Shown here one piece after another: positions 51,369-59,643 of a stretch of 64,000 bases of DNA. The notes below the pieces were generated by a model, which saw nothing but the letters and a program-made list of their open reading frames with translations, was not told the origin of the DNA and searched no databases. Origin of the DNA: Chloroflexota bacterium (GTDB lineage: Bacteria > Chloroflexota > Anaerolineae > Anaerolineales > Anaerolineaceae); the NCBI GenBank assembly GCA_029556265.1, contig JAKQFH010000025.1, positions 1-64,000 on the forward strand, in the 5' to 3' direction. The position numbers and the translations under genes were made by a program. Every line of letters starts with the position of its first letter. Within the stretch, counting starts at the first letter, position 1.

Positions 51369-52175
51369 ATGATTTCTTCAATGGATTTACTCTCTTCTGG
51401 TTTGCTTGAGCACCCGTTTTTATATTACCCGGATACCCGCTTTTTTTATCCACAAATTGCTGAGCAGCGCCGTGTTCTTGAAGTTGCCTCCAGCTTTATT
51501 ATGGACGAAAAGGATCCTTCAAAGAACCTGGGGGTCATCGCTGGAACGGTAGGCAGCGGGAAAAGTATGCTGGCGATGAAACTCGCCGCCACGCGTTTCC
51601 TTGCCAGTTCACGCGGCTCAGTCCTGGGTTTGTACATGAATACCAATACGGTGACCGAACCCCGTCATTTTCTGATGGCGGTGATTGAAACCTTAGGTCT
51701 CCCCTCCGCGCGTTCCAATGCCAACCGGATAGACAGCATATTGGACTATTTGGATGAGCATGACGATGAGTTGCTGCTGGTATTAGACGGCCCGCCGGTG
51801 GATCAGGAATATCTGACCCAACTGTTGTCCTGGTCTGTGGAACACACAAAGAAAATCCGAACGCTTATTTTTCTGCAGGACCTTAATAACACAACCAGCA
51901 ACATTGGCAGTCTTAATCAATTCCTCGGCTTGTATGTTCCTTTTCGGGCTCCCAGCCTGCAAGAGATTGCCAGTCTGCTTTACGGTCGGATGAAGATGGC
52001 CGGTTTATTGGACCCGCTGACGCTTCTGCCGGAAATTGCCGCGTTGGAAATCGCTGAACAAGCCCGGGGTTCGCTTACCAACGCGCTGGCACTATCCAAA
52101 ACGTATCTTGAGGAGCAAATTGAGCTTCGGAAAAATCGTCTGCTCATTCCGGATATCAGTTTACGCGGCTTCTGA
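51369..52175 (+). CDS. AAA ATPase (ExeA/TniB-like), partition-module neighbour
   Basis: A 268-residue AAA+ ATPase. Walker A GTVGSGKS (59-66), Walker B LLLVLDGP (135-142), sensor-1-like LIFLQDLNN. The N-terminal LLEHPFLYYPDTRFFYPQIAEQRRVLE is the pattern of the ExeA/TniB family (a h-x-x-PF...FY-x-h-x-x-x-x-A segment). Members include secretion ATPases, transposition helpers and DNA-replication loaders. With an AAGGAG site and no operon partner other than the gene that follows 106 bp downstream, it most likely assists the 719-residue protein, as a helicase-loader or target-selector might. No transposase is present. Confidence 0.75.
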   Translation: MISSMDLLSSGLLEHPFLYYPDTRFFYPQIAEQRRVLEVASSFIMDEKDPSKNLGVIAGTVGSGKSMLAMKLAATRFLASSRGSVLGLYMNTNTVTEPRHFLMAVIETLGLPSARSNANRIDSILDYLDEHDDELLLVLDGPPVDQEYLTQLLSWSVEHTKKIRTLIFLQDLNNTTSNIGSLNQFLGLYVPFRAPSLQEIASLLYGRMKMAGLLDPLTLLPEIAALEIAEQARGSLTNALALSKTYLEEQIELRKNRLLIPDISLRGF

Positions 52176-52281
52176 TCCTCGTAATTTCTGTGTGTATTAC
52201 TGGCGCTTTGGATTATGCAAAGAGCAACCTTACAAATATTCTTATGGACATCGGTAATCTACTGAAAGCAGCTAAAGGTTC

Positions 52282-54441
52282 ATGATGAACTCGGATGGTA
52301 ATTCCTGGCCGGACATTGAAGCGGCGTTGATCGCGACGCAAGACCCTGATCTTGCCCGGTTGTTGGATTCTTCCGATGTTACCTATAACGGCGCCTATCA
52401 ACTTTCCGCGCCTCCCAGGGTATATGCCAGCCTCTGCCGTTATTACCCTATGATTGAAACCGTAGTTCAAGACCTGACCGGGAAGCAGTTCCAGCTTTCG
52501 CTCTCTCAAACTGTGCCCATGGGCACACTTCCACCTGATTCTGATGAGGCGGTTGACGAAGGTTTGATGAGTTTTGATCTGAGCTCTGCGGATGTGACCG
52601 AAGCCATCCTGGCACCGGAATCCATCGCTGCAATTCCATCGTACACACTGCGGTTTGTTCCTTATGTCGGGTCGAGCGCGGTGTTAATCGCGAGCGCCTT
52701 GCGGCAGGCTTTTTATCGGCGTTCCCGGGAACACGGCGCTGACCAACTTTATCCCCGTCAGGGAGACGCGGTCACCATTGATGTGGACAGGCTGTTACAA
52801 ATGCTCGGACGCGTATTCAGCCGGGCGACCTTCTTTCGCGTCTTTAAAAGCGGGGCTATGGATTGGTTCGTTCGTCGGGCAGACCCCGTTCATCGCTTTG
52901 TGAATGGCAAGGTAATCCGCCAGGCGAATACCTATACTTATCGCGGTCTTCTGCTGACCCCCGGAGACGCGCAGGACCTTTTTGAGTGGCTTGTGAAATC
53001 GGGCGCCACCGAGGAACCGGCCGAAGCCCTCAAATTATCCATAGAGACCCCCAGAGATCAGATTTTGACCTTTCCTTACCGGGTTCCGGATCCATTGCGA
53101 GATAAACGATTTGATTCTGCGGTTTCGGTGCATGAGGTCCTTCAATCCGTCATGGGAGCCTCCCGCCTGACCCCCGCGCTGGCTGGATTGTGTGACCGGC
53201 TTTCAGTTCATCTTATCCGCCCCGAAAGCTTTTTGGCTGTTCCCTGGTATTGGTTTCATCGCGTGCTGCCGGATCTTGGCGCCGATCTTGGAGTGCTTTA
53301 TTTGATGAGTAAAAACTGTTGTTATATTGACTGGGCGCGCGGAAAAGATCGCAGCACTTTTTGGGTTTCCGGAGGGATGACAACCCTTCAAAAGTGGATC
53401 GGTTCTGAAACTTTGCCTGCTCGTATTCCGCATCAAAATCCAAGTTCCCGCGGGCGGCCGCGTAAGGAACAAGTGAGCGTGGAGTCGCAGTATACCCGCG
53501 ATTGGCGCGCGGCAAACCGTAAACTTGCCAGCCAATATCTTTGCCGGGTGGCAACCCGAGCTGGTAATAACGGCACCGACTGGCAGCTTCGGGTTGAAGA
53601 GGTGCGGCTTACGGCTTCGGATGAAATTCTTAAAGGCGCTTTGTATAGTTTCTTGCTTGGGGAGCACAGCGTACAAGCCTTGGAGGCGATCCGCGCTTTT
53701 TCTGCCGAGCCGCTTCTCAGACAGCTTTTATTGAACGCTTTACGCCTTGATCCCGTTCAAATTAGTCATTATGAGACCTTAGTAAAGCACGATATTTGTC
53801 ATTCTGAGACCTTAGCTGCTGATCAAATATGTCATTTTGATACTTTGGCAGACAGCCTAAATTGTCATTTTGAGACCCTTGTCCGAGCCGATATTTGTCA
53901 ATTTGACACGATAATTAAAATACTTATCAGACTCAAAGATTCCGCATTATTTCCAAATATGGCTAACCAACCAGATACAATCGCGGATCAATCGACCGCG
54001 GTAATTGAAACCAATGAGGTGGTGGGTTATTTTACCGGAGCTGAATGGGATTTTGGCGTGATTTTGGAGAGGATTAATCCCAAATTGCGTGAGAGATTAC
54101 TTACACCCTCACATCAGTCAAGGTTTCTTTCCTGGCTCATTTACGGCTGCTTAACTGATTCCATACACAGTCCGTTGAGTTTTGCGGTAAGCCGCACTTT
54201 GGAAAGCGCGGGCGATGCTGGCGGACCTGCCGTACGTTTGGCTGCCTTGCCCGCCGCGCAATTAGCCGGCCTTCTTTGGGATGAGCGACTGCGCGTTCAG
54301 GCGGGATACATCGGCAGAAACGTTTTCGCCCAAACCGGCGCGGAGGACCTGGAAGCGCTGCTGCTTTCAGCGCCCGACAGCGCCAGCCGAAGCCGACTGC
54401 TCCAACGCGCGCTGGACGCGCTGGGTATTCGGGCAGCCTAA
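52282..54441 (+). CDS. 719-residue protein of unknown family, candidate replication initiator
   Basis: I do not recognise the family. The sequence is mostly helical with no signal peptide or membrane segment. The region at about 165-240 (VTIDVDRLLQMLGRVFSRATFFRVFKSG...) could be a winged-helix domain and about 375-430 is basic (RGRPRKEQ, TRDWRAANRKLASQ). Residues 494-549 consist of five 11-residue repeats of the type CH(F/S)(E/D)TL..., which are the translation of five 33-bp DNA repeats. A 16-bp palindrome identical to the one in the parA-parB gap is at 52512. It lies beside parA, parB and an AAA ATPase. A Rep-like DNA-binding role is the most natural inference; nothing proves it. ATG 52282 and ATG 52285 are both possible. 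Confidence 0.75.
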   Translation: MMNSDGNSWPDIEAALIATQDPDLARLLDSSDVTYNGAYQLSAPPRVYASLCRYYPMIETVVQDLTGKQFQLSLSQTVPMGTLPPDSDEAVDEGLMSFDLSSADVTEAILAPESIAAIPSYTLRFVPYVGSSAVLIASALRQAFYRRSREHGADQLYPRQGDAVTIDVDRLLQMLGRVFSRATFFRVFKSGAMDWFVRRADPVHRFVNGKVIRQANTYTYRGLLLTPGDAQDLFEWLVKSGATEEPAEALKLSIETPRDQILTFPYRVPDPLRDKRFDSAVSVHEVLQSVMGASRLTPALAGLCDRLSVHLIRPESFLAVPWYWFHRVLPDLGADLGVLYLMSKNCCYIDWARGKDRSTFWVSGGMTTLQKWIGSETLPARIPHQNPSSRGRPRKEQVSVESQYTRDWRAANRKLASQYLCRVATRAGNNGTDWQLRVEEVRLTASDEILKGALYSFLLGEHSVQALEAIRAFSAEPLLRQLLLNALRLDPVQISHYETLVKHDICHSETLAADQICHFDTLADSLNCHFETLVRADICQFDTIIKILIRLKDSALFPNMANQPDTIADQSTAVIETNEVVGYFTGAEWDFGVILERINPKLRERLLTPSHQSRFLSWLIYGCLTDSIHSPLSFAVSRTLESAGDAGGPAVRLAALPAAQLAGLLWDERLRVQAGYIGRNVFAQTGAEDLEALLLSAPDSASRSRLLQRALDALGIRAA
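52512..52527. promoter_or_regulatory. parS-like 16-bp palindrome, copy 2
   Basis: TGTGCCCATGGGCACA inside codons 77-82 of the 719-codon gene (reading frame TVPMGTL). The 22-base context 52507-52528 is identical to 50291-50312, which is far beyond chance and is not required by the protein. Confidence 0.6.
53764..53928 (+). repeat. five 33-bp tandem repeats (iteron-like) inside the 719-codon gene
   Basis: The core GTCATTNTGAGAC occurs at 53765, 53798, 53831, 53864 and 53897, exactly 33 bp apart (about three helical turns), with preceding AT-rich bases (ATATTT, AAATAT). The variants are CATTATGAGAC, CATTCTGAGAC, CATTTTGATAC, CATTTTGAGAC and CAATTTGACAC. They encode repeats such as CHSETLAADQI. 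Regular helical phasing and AT-richness are hallmarks of initiator-binding iterons. Confidence 0.7.
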
Positions 54442-55061
54442 ACTGCTTGCGCGCATAAACCTCTTCGGTCAGATGGATGGATGGCCGGGGAGAACAACAC
54501 CCTAGGTTTAATTAATATGTAAGAGGGACGACCCCGGGCGCGAGGTTTGGAAGACAAAGGCTGAATATCACCCGCCTGGATAAAACCGATTGGCAAAAAA
54601 ACTGACGAGATAAATACGGAATGATAAGCTCTCATTCAGGGTAAACCAATGAGGTGGAAAAGATTGGGGCGTGCTTCATTGTAGGCTGCTGCCTCCCAAC
54701 GTTTGATAAGCAGAGAATTACAATCCAGGCATAAGAGAGTGCGAATTGGATATCAATCAGGGGAGAGTCATCGAACCGGTGGACGTGCCCAACCGCCTTG
54801 CAACAGGGCCACCAGCTGCCTGATGATTATCTAGTTTCATTCTCTATACGCATTGCGCGTAGAATAATAACAGATTACCTCCTTTACGAGGGGTGTGTCC
54901 ATGAAGTATCAGCTGCCGCGTGCCACGAACGGTGATAAAAAAAGCATCACTGTAATAGGATTGCGCATAGCATAATATCCCGTCTCTTTGTCACGCAAAC
55001 GCTGGGGTGGGGGAGGATGTATGCGCTATAATTCCACAAAACAAGAAATCTTGGAGGCAGT
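54442..55061. other. intergenic region, no gene recognised
   Basis: About 620 bp after the 719-codon gene. No convincing gene, tRNA or repeat. A -10 box TATAAT at 55027-55032 with a GGAGG ribosome binding site just after it serves the following gene; the -35 is not clear. Confidence 0.4.
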
Positions 55062-56132
55062 ATGAATTACGCAGTCATTATGGCTGGCGGCGCTGGAACC
55101 CGTCTTTGGCCAATCTCCCGGGAGCGATTGCCAAAGCCCGCGCTTCGCCTTTACAGCGATGAGAGCATGTTTCAGATTGCCGTGAAAAGGCTCTCGCCTT
55201 TGTTTACACCTCAACAGGTTATCGTGGTGGCTGGCGCCGGGCATACTGCCGTCCTCTCAGAACAAGTCCCTGAGATCCCGCCGGAAAACTTCATCGTGGA
55301 ACCGGAAGGGCGCGGCACCGCTTCTGCGATCGCCTTGACAGCTGTCCATCTGGCGGCACGCGACCCGGAAGCGACTATGGCAGTTTTAACCGCAGACCAC
55401 TTTATCGGCAACGAGGTCGTCTTTCGCGAAGCCGTCGCTGCCGCTCTGACTGCTGCGGAAGATGACTGCCTGGTGACGTTAGGGATCACCCCGGAATTTC
55501 CTTCCACCGAGTACGGCTACATTCAACAAGGCCAGGTGCTTCGGGAGATCGCGGGCCATAAAGTTTTGGAAGCGCTGCGCTTTGTGGAAAAACCAGACTT
55601 GGAACGCGCCAAAGAAATGCTCCAGTCTGGTGATTACTCATGGAACAGCGGGATGTTTATTTGGAAGGTCAGCGTTATCCTGGACGAATTTTCGCGCCAG
55701 ATGCCCGAGCTGTTCGATCAGATTACTTGTATCGGCAGGGCAGTCAATACGCACGCTTACGCTGTCACCCTGGGGGAAACCTGGCCAAAAATCCGCAAAC
55801 AAACCATTGATTACGGCATTATGGAAGGGGCGCGCAAGGTGGTTGTTATTCCCGTCGCGATGCAGTGGACGGATGTGGGTAACTGGAACAGCCTGAAAGC
55901 GCTTCTACCGGAGGACGCACGGGGAAACACCATCCGGGGAGATGCGTTCTTGCTCGACTGTGATGGATCGCTCATTGTCGGCGCTCAAAAACTGATCGCG
56001 GGTGTGGGCTTGGAAGATCTGATTGTGGTGGATACCCCAGACGCGCTTCTCGTCTGCCGCAAAGACCGAGTTCAGGACGTCCGAAAAATCGCGGATACTT
56101 TGAAAGCAGCCGGGCGGCTGGATTTAATTTAA
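55062..56132 (+). CDS. manC: mannose-1-phosphate guanylyltransferase
   Basis: A 356-residue nucleotidyltransferase that makes GDP-mannose from mannose-1-phosphate and GTP. Motifs: MAGGAGTRLWPISRERLPK (7-25, pyrophosphorylase loop), FIVEPEGRGTASAIAL, TADHFIG with the metal Asp, FVEKPD, WNSGMFIWK and AMQWTDVGNWNSL. It lacks the C-terminal cupin isomerase of bifunctional ManC/AlgA, so it is the monofunctional GMP type, as in actinobacteria and Chloroflexota. Transcribed alone; GDP-mannose likely feeds cell-surface glycans. The rhodanese gene starts 240 bp later. Confidence 0.93.
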   Translation: MNYAVIMAGGAGTRLWPISRERLPKPALRLYSDESMFQIAVKRLSPLFTPQQVIVVAGAGHTAVLSEQVPEIPPENFIVEPEGRGTASAIALTAVHLAARDPEATMAVLTADHFIGNEVVFREAVAAALTAAEDDCLVTLGITPEFPSTEYGYIQQGQVLREIAGHKVLEALRFVEKPDLERAKEMLQSGDYSWNSGMFIWKVSVILDEFSRQMPELFDQITCIGRAVNTHAYAVTLGETWPKIRKQTIDYGIMEGARKVVVIPVAMQWTDVGNWNSLKALLPEDARGNTIRGDAFLLDCDGSLIVGAQKLIAGVGLEDLIVVDTPDALLVCRKDRVQDVRKIADTLKAAGRLDLI

Positions 56133-56370
56133 TTATCTAGCCGGCGGGGCGAAACGGCTGGTTTTTGATCTCACACTGTCTTTTCAGCAGGATGCCGGAT
56201 AGGAAAGCAGCCGCGGCAAGTCCCACAGACCATCAGCCGAAAATAATCCGCGCGGGTTGTTGAACTAACAGACCTAAACCCCGGGCATGTTCACGAAATG
56301 CCGCACAAGTGTGTACGTTAGCTTTCTTTTCAAACCTGAATATGTAAAAATTCCGCCAGTGAGAGGTAAA

Positions 56371-56835
56371 ATGCGGATACCAAATAAGCAACTGAATAGA
56401 AAGAACAGCGCGCTGCCGGTGGTATTGTTTCTGTTTGCGGCGCTCATCAGCCTGGGGGTATTGGTTTATCGGGGCGCGCGTGCTCTCGGCGGCAACCCGA
56501 TAGTTAAATCGCAGGATGACGTTCCCCGCCTGACTGTTCAGGAAGCGTATCAAGCTGTCCGGGATGGAAAAGCGATACTGGTAGACACGCGTTCCGCTGA
56601 ACAATACGCGGCGCAGCACGCGGCCGGCGCGATCAGCCTGCCGGTCTCCAACCTGGAGGCTAATCTCCCGGCTTTAGACCCAGAGCAGTGGTATATAACC
56701 TACTGCACCTGACCGGCTGAAAATACGAGCGCCCGTGCGGCGTTCCTGATGCTGCAAGCAGGTTTTTCCAAAGTCAACCCGATAAAAGGCGGCTTTGAAG
56801 CCTGGATAAATGCCGGCTATCCTACCGAACCATAG
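56371..56835 (+). CDS. membrane-anchored rhodanese with in-frame TGA (candidate selenoprotein or broken gene)
   Basis: Reading through one TGA gives 154 residues: an N-terminal anchor helix (LPVVLFLFAALISLGVLVY, about 15-33), then a single rhodanese domain (about 55-152): LTVQEAYQAVRDGKAILVDTRSAEQYAAQHAAGAISLP, YITYCT-TGA-PAENTSARAAFLMLQAGFSKV, GGFEAWINAGYPTEP. The TGA (56710-56712) sits two codons after the presumed catalytic Cys112. Homologues as I remember them have Cys in that place (YC-x-CP-x-E-x-TSA-x-A); the reading frame before and after is intact and well conserved. A 7-bp hairpin starting 14 nt after the TGA looks like a bacterial SECIS. The alternative is a C-to-A nonsense mutation; the neighbouring ferredoxin gene is broken, which supports decay. 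ATG 56371 follows GAGAGGT. Confidence 0.6.
56727..56745 (+). promoter_or_regulatory. SECIS-like hairpin downstream of the TGA codon
   Basis: GAGCGCC (56727-56733) pairs with GGCGTTC (56739-56745), seven pairs including one G-U, with a 5-nt apical loop CGUGC. The loop begins 22 nt after the TGA and has G as its second base, which fits the loose bacterial SECIS pattern. Short hairpins of this kind also arise by chance in GC-rich coding DNA. Confidence 0.4.
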
Positions 56836-56966
56836 GACCGCGTCGCAATCAGTTGAGCCTGTTGTGTAATCCTTTTCGCCCTGGATAACAAGCTGCTCTG
56901 ATGTAATTTGCATCAGGGCATTATAAAATCGGGAAATCACCCCTGAAGGCACAACGGAGCATGGAT

Positions 56967-57691
56967 ATGAAACGCAGGGCGCGAAGAATTACGGCTTTCA
57001 TTAGTTTCCTTCTATTTCCAATTACCCTGAATTTCTTTTCTTCTTATGTCAGGATTGACGGCGCGTTGAACGGGATTATCTAGGGCAGCCTGATCGTCTT
57101 CCTGATCATGTTTTTGACCGGTTTGTTTTTAGGACGTGCCGGTGTTCATATGTTTGTCTGTGGGCGGCGCCCTCGGAATATCTTCAAGCAGTCAATAACC
57201 GGCCCGTAAATCGCAAACACCTGGCAGTCCTTCGCTATGCGATCTTTGGTTTCTGGTTTGGGGCTGTGATTGTCTCGTTTCTCCTGGCAGGCGGGATTCG
57301 CGGCATTAATCCGCTTCACCTGACTGAGACAGGCGTTTCTGTGGACGTCCCGCTTAAGTATATAACCTATTACATGGTTGTCCTCCTGCTTTTCTTACTG
57401 ACCTGGTTGATCGGCAGACGGGGCGCTTGCCATGCCATATGTTGGATGTCACCCTTTCTCGTTGCGGGTACCTGGCTTGGCCGGAAGCTGCGCATGCCGC
57501 AGTTTAAGGTGTATTCAGAGACTGAAAAATGTATCGCTTGTGGTAAATGCACGCGCGATTGCCCGATGAGTATTGATGTAGAGCAGGAACAAAAGGCAGG
57601 CTTGGTGGCAAGTTTTGATTGCATTCTCTGCGGTAATTGCGTGGATGTATGCCCGAAAGACGTTCTAAAAATCAAAGCAAGCCGACACTAA
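56967..57691 (+). pseudogene. broken NapH-like polyferredoxin membrane protein
   Basis: A four- or five-helix polyferredoxin gene with two lesions. The N terminus (ATG 56967, GGAG upstream) reads a helix and NFFSSYVRIDGALNGII, then a TAG at 57081. After FLGRA a single base is missing between 57140 and 57141; in the shifted frame the protein continues CSYVC...EYLQAVNNRPVNRKHLAVLRYAIFG. The C terminus is complete: RGACHAICWMSPFLVAG and two [4Fe-4S] motifs, CIACGKCTRDCPM and CILCGNCVDVCPKD. In addition the expected CPWGA motif is CLWAA, so decay is more likely than a sequencing error alone. It was probably a partner for electron transfer beside the rhodanese. Confidence 0.8.
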
Positions 57692-57756
57692 GGGCAGGCT
57701 CTCTAAGCTGCCGGCCGCTTTCTGACTTCTCATTAATCGAGATTAGCTTAAAAACA

Positions 57757-57800
57757 CTGCACCCCCTCGTTCGGTTTTGATGCCGACTTTGGGGGTGCAG
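57757..57800 (-). terminator. terminator of glnA
   Basis: Perfect 10-bp stem CTGCACCCCC/GGGGGTGCAG (57757-57766 with 57791-57800) around a 24-nt loop that folds a small inner stem (TCGG/CCGA). On the minus strand it is followed by TGTTTTTAAGC. It lies 30 bp after the glnA stop. Confidence 0.85.
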
Positions 57801-57829
57801 TTGGTTAGGCGAACTTTATATCAGGCTGA

Positions 57830-59248
57830 TTAGCAGTCGTAATAAGTTTCAATCTCAAACGGGCTGGGACGCTGATTAACCTGGTCTGCCTCTTTTCTTT
57901 TGGCATTAACCCAGGTTCGAATCAGAGTCTCGTCAAAAATCCCAGATTCCGTGAGGAAAGAAGCACCGTTTTCCAGAGCGCTCATGGCCGCATCCACCGA
58001 GGTAGGAAGAGACTTAATCGTTGCCCGCCGCTCTTCAGACCAATCAAAGATATTGTCGTAAATCGGTCCAAAGCCCGCTTCGGTCGGATCGATGCCTGCC
58101 TGGATACCAGCCAGCCCAGCCATCAGCATGGCTGCCATAGAAAGGTAGGCGTTGCCGGTGGCATCGGGTGGCCGAAATTCCATCCGGACTGCATCAGGGG
58201 CGGTGGCATATTTCGGGATACGGATGGCCGCGCTGCGGTTGGCAACGGAAAAAATGGCTTTGATTGGCGCTTCGAAGCCGGGCACCAACCGGCGGTATGA
58301 GTTGGGGCTGGGGTTGGTGAAGGCCATCACCGCCGGGGCGTGCGTGAGCAGCCCTCCGATATACCGCAAGGCAGTCTGGCTGAGCAATGACAAGCCGTCA
58401 GGGTCATAAAACTGGTTTACGCCGTTTTTGGTCAGCATCTGATGATAGTGCGTGCTGCTGCCAGCCAACCCGTAAATCGGCTTGGGAAGGAATGTGGCGG
58501 TTTTTCCTGCGCGCATGGCTATCATCTTGACAACGTACTTCACAAGCAATGCAGTATCCCCCGCCTCGGTTATGCCCAGCAAAGGCGTTTCAATTTCGGA
58601 TTGTCCGGGACCGCCAACTTCGTGATGATGGTATTTGACGGGGACACCGAGTTTTTCGAGGGTGACGACGATTTCGTCCCGGATTTGGTAGTAGTTATCG
58701 CAGGGTGGTGCGGCTTGATAGGCCTGATTATCCGGAAGGGAGTAACCATTGGGATTGATGAAGGTGCCCCAGTTTGCCTCCCCAGAGTCTATCTGACACA
58801 AGGTGTATGCGGGACTGTTTTTCAGGGTAATCCGGTCAAAGATATAGAACTCAAACTCCGGACCCCACAGCGATTTATCCGCGATGCCGCTTGAAATCAG
58901 CTTTTGTTCAGCTCGGCGGGCAATTTCGCGCGGGTCAAACAGATATAGCTCCTTGGTATCTGCCTCATATACGCTGCACAGGCAGGCAAGGGTGGGCTGG
59001 CTGTGGAAAGGGTCCACAAAGGCTGTACCCAGGTCAGGGATAAGCACCATATCGCCGGCATTCACGTGTTTGAACCCCACGCTGGAACCGTCAAAGCCGA
59101 CGCCTTCTGTCATCGCTTCCTGAGTGAATTCTCTGGATGTCAGGGTGACGTGGTGCAGGTTCCCCCACAGGTCGCAGTACAGCAAGTCAATCAATTCGAT
59201 GTGTTGTGCGCGGACAAAATCGCGCGCTTCTTTGAATGAAGAAAACAT
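57830..59248 (-). CDS. glnA: type I glutamine synthetase
   Basis: A 472-residue GSI that makes glutamine from glutamate, ammonia and ATP. Seen: FDGSSVGF (N-terminal beta-grasp), WGPEFEFYIFD (metal Glu), KYHHHEVGGPGQSEIE, the ATP/metal segment SSTHYHQML, NPSPNSYRRLVPGFEAP and the C-terminal active-site Arg region RMEFRPPD. In the place of the adenylylation site NLYDLP the sequence is NIFDWS, so the modified Tyr is Phe and the enzyme cannot be regulated by that Tyr. It has a single-gene unit with an extended -10 promoter (59293) and a terminator. Ammonia assimilation; no regulator gene adjoins it. Confidence 0.93.
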   Translation of the reverse strand: MFSSFKEARDFVRAQHIELIDLLYCDLWGNLHHVTLTSREFTQEAMTEGVGFDGSSVGFKHVNAGDMVLIPDLGTAFVDPFHSQPTLACLCSVYEADTKELYLFDPREIARRAEQKLISSGIADKSLWGPEFEFYIFDRITLKNSPAYTLCQIDSGEANWGTFINPNGYSLPDNQAYQAAPPCDNYYQIRDEIVVTLEKLGVPVKYHHHEVGGPGQSEIETPLLGITEAGDTALLVKYVVKMIAMRAGKTATFLPKPIYGLAGSSTHYHQMLTKNGVNQFYDPDGLSLLSQTALRYIGGLLTHAPAVMAFTNPSPNSYRRLVPGFEAPIKAIFSVANRSAAIRIPKYATAPDAVRMEFRPPDATGNAYLSMAAMLMAGLAGIQAGIDPTEAGFGPIYDNIFDWSEERRATIKSLPTSVDAAMSALENGASFLTESGIFDETLIRTWVNAKRKEADQVNQRPSPFEIETYYDC

Positions 59249-59292
59249 AGGCTCCTCTACGCAATGGATTGGGTGAGTGTCATCGCGTTTGA

Positions 59293-59301
59293 ATTATAAC
59301 A
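59293..59301 (-). promoter_or_regulatory. extended -10 promoter of glnA
   Basis: On the minus strand TGTTATAAT (TG-n-TATAAT) about 45 bp upstream of the glnA start, with TTCATT 17 bp further upstream as a weak -35. Extended -10 boxes compensate for weak -35 boxes. Confidence 0.65.
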
Positions 59302-59643
59302 AGAAGCAGGTGTTGAATGAATGGGTTTTTCCAACCGCGTGCGCTTCAAATCCGTAATCTAGGAAAACCAATCAAAATGCTTTGCTGTGTTTGGCAAATT
59401 AGCCCCAAGGCGGCTGAGAGATACCCTTGCCCCTGTCGTTATTTGGCGGCTCTGTTGGGGGCTGAAGGCCAAAACCCGCGCTGCTGCTCGTGACCGCTTT
59501 TCTTCCACAGGTAAAACCCAGCCCCAGAAGGCAAACTATTCAAGCGCTGATTGAAGACACCCAAATTCTTTTAATTCACGGAATTTCGACAGGGGTGCTG
59601 ACTATGGAATTGAATTGGGGAGCGGATTCGATGAGGCTCAGAC
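59302..59643. other. intergenic region, no gene recognised
   Basis: About 340 bp between the glnA promoter and the end of the acyltransferase gene. A short open frame (59490-59678 plus) lacks a ribosome binding site and runs into the acyltransferase gene on the opposite strand. Nothing else seen. Confidence 0.4.

Noticed and set aside
53764-53928. CRISPR array
   Set aside because: The unit is 33 bp with no unique spacers, lies inside a long reading frame and no cas genes are near.
51369-54441. Tn7/Tn552-like transposon because of the TniB-like ATPase and TGTCA repeats
   Set aside because: No transposase gene, no pair of ends and no target-site duplication could be seen; kept only as an alternative in the findings.
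57905-57930. tRNA T-arm-like GGTTCGAATC
   Set aside because: It lies within the glnA reading frame and has no tRNA stems around it.
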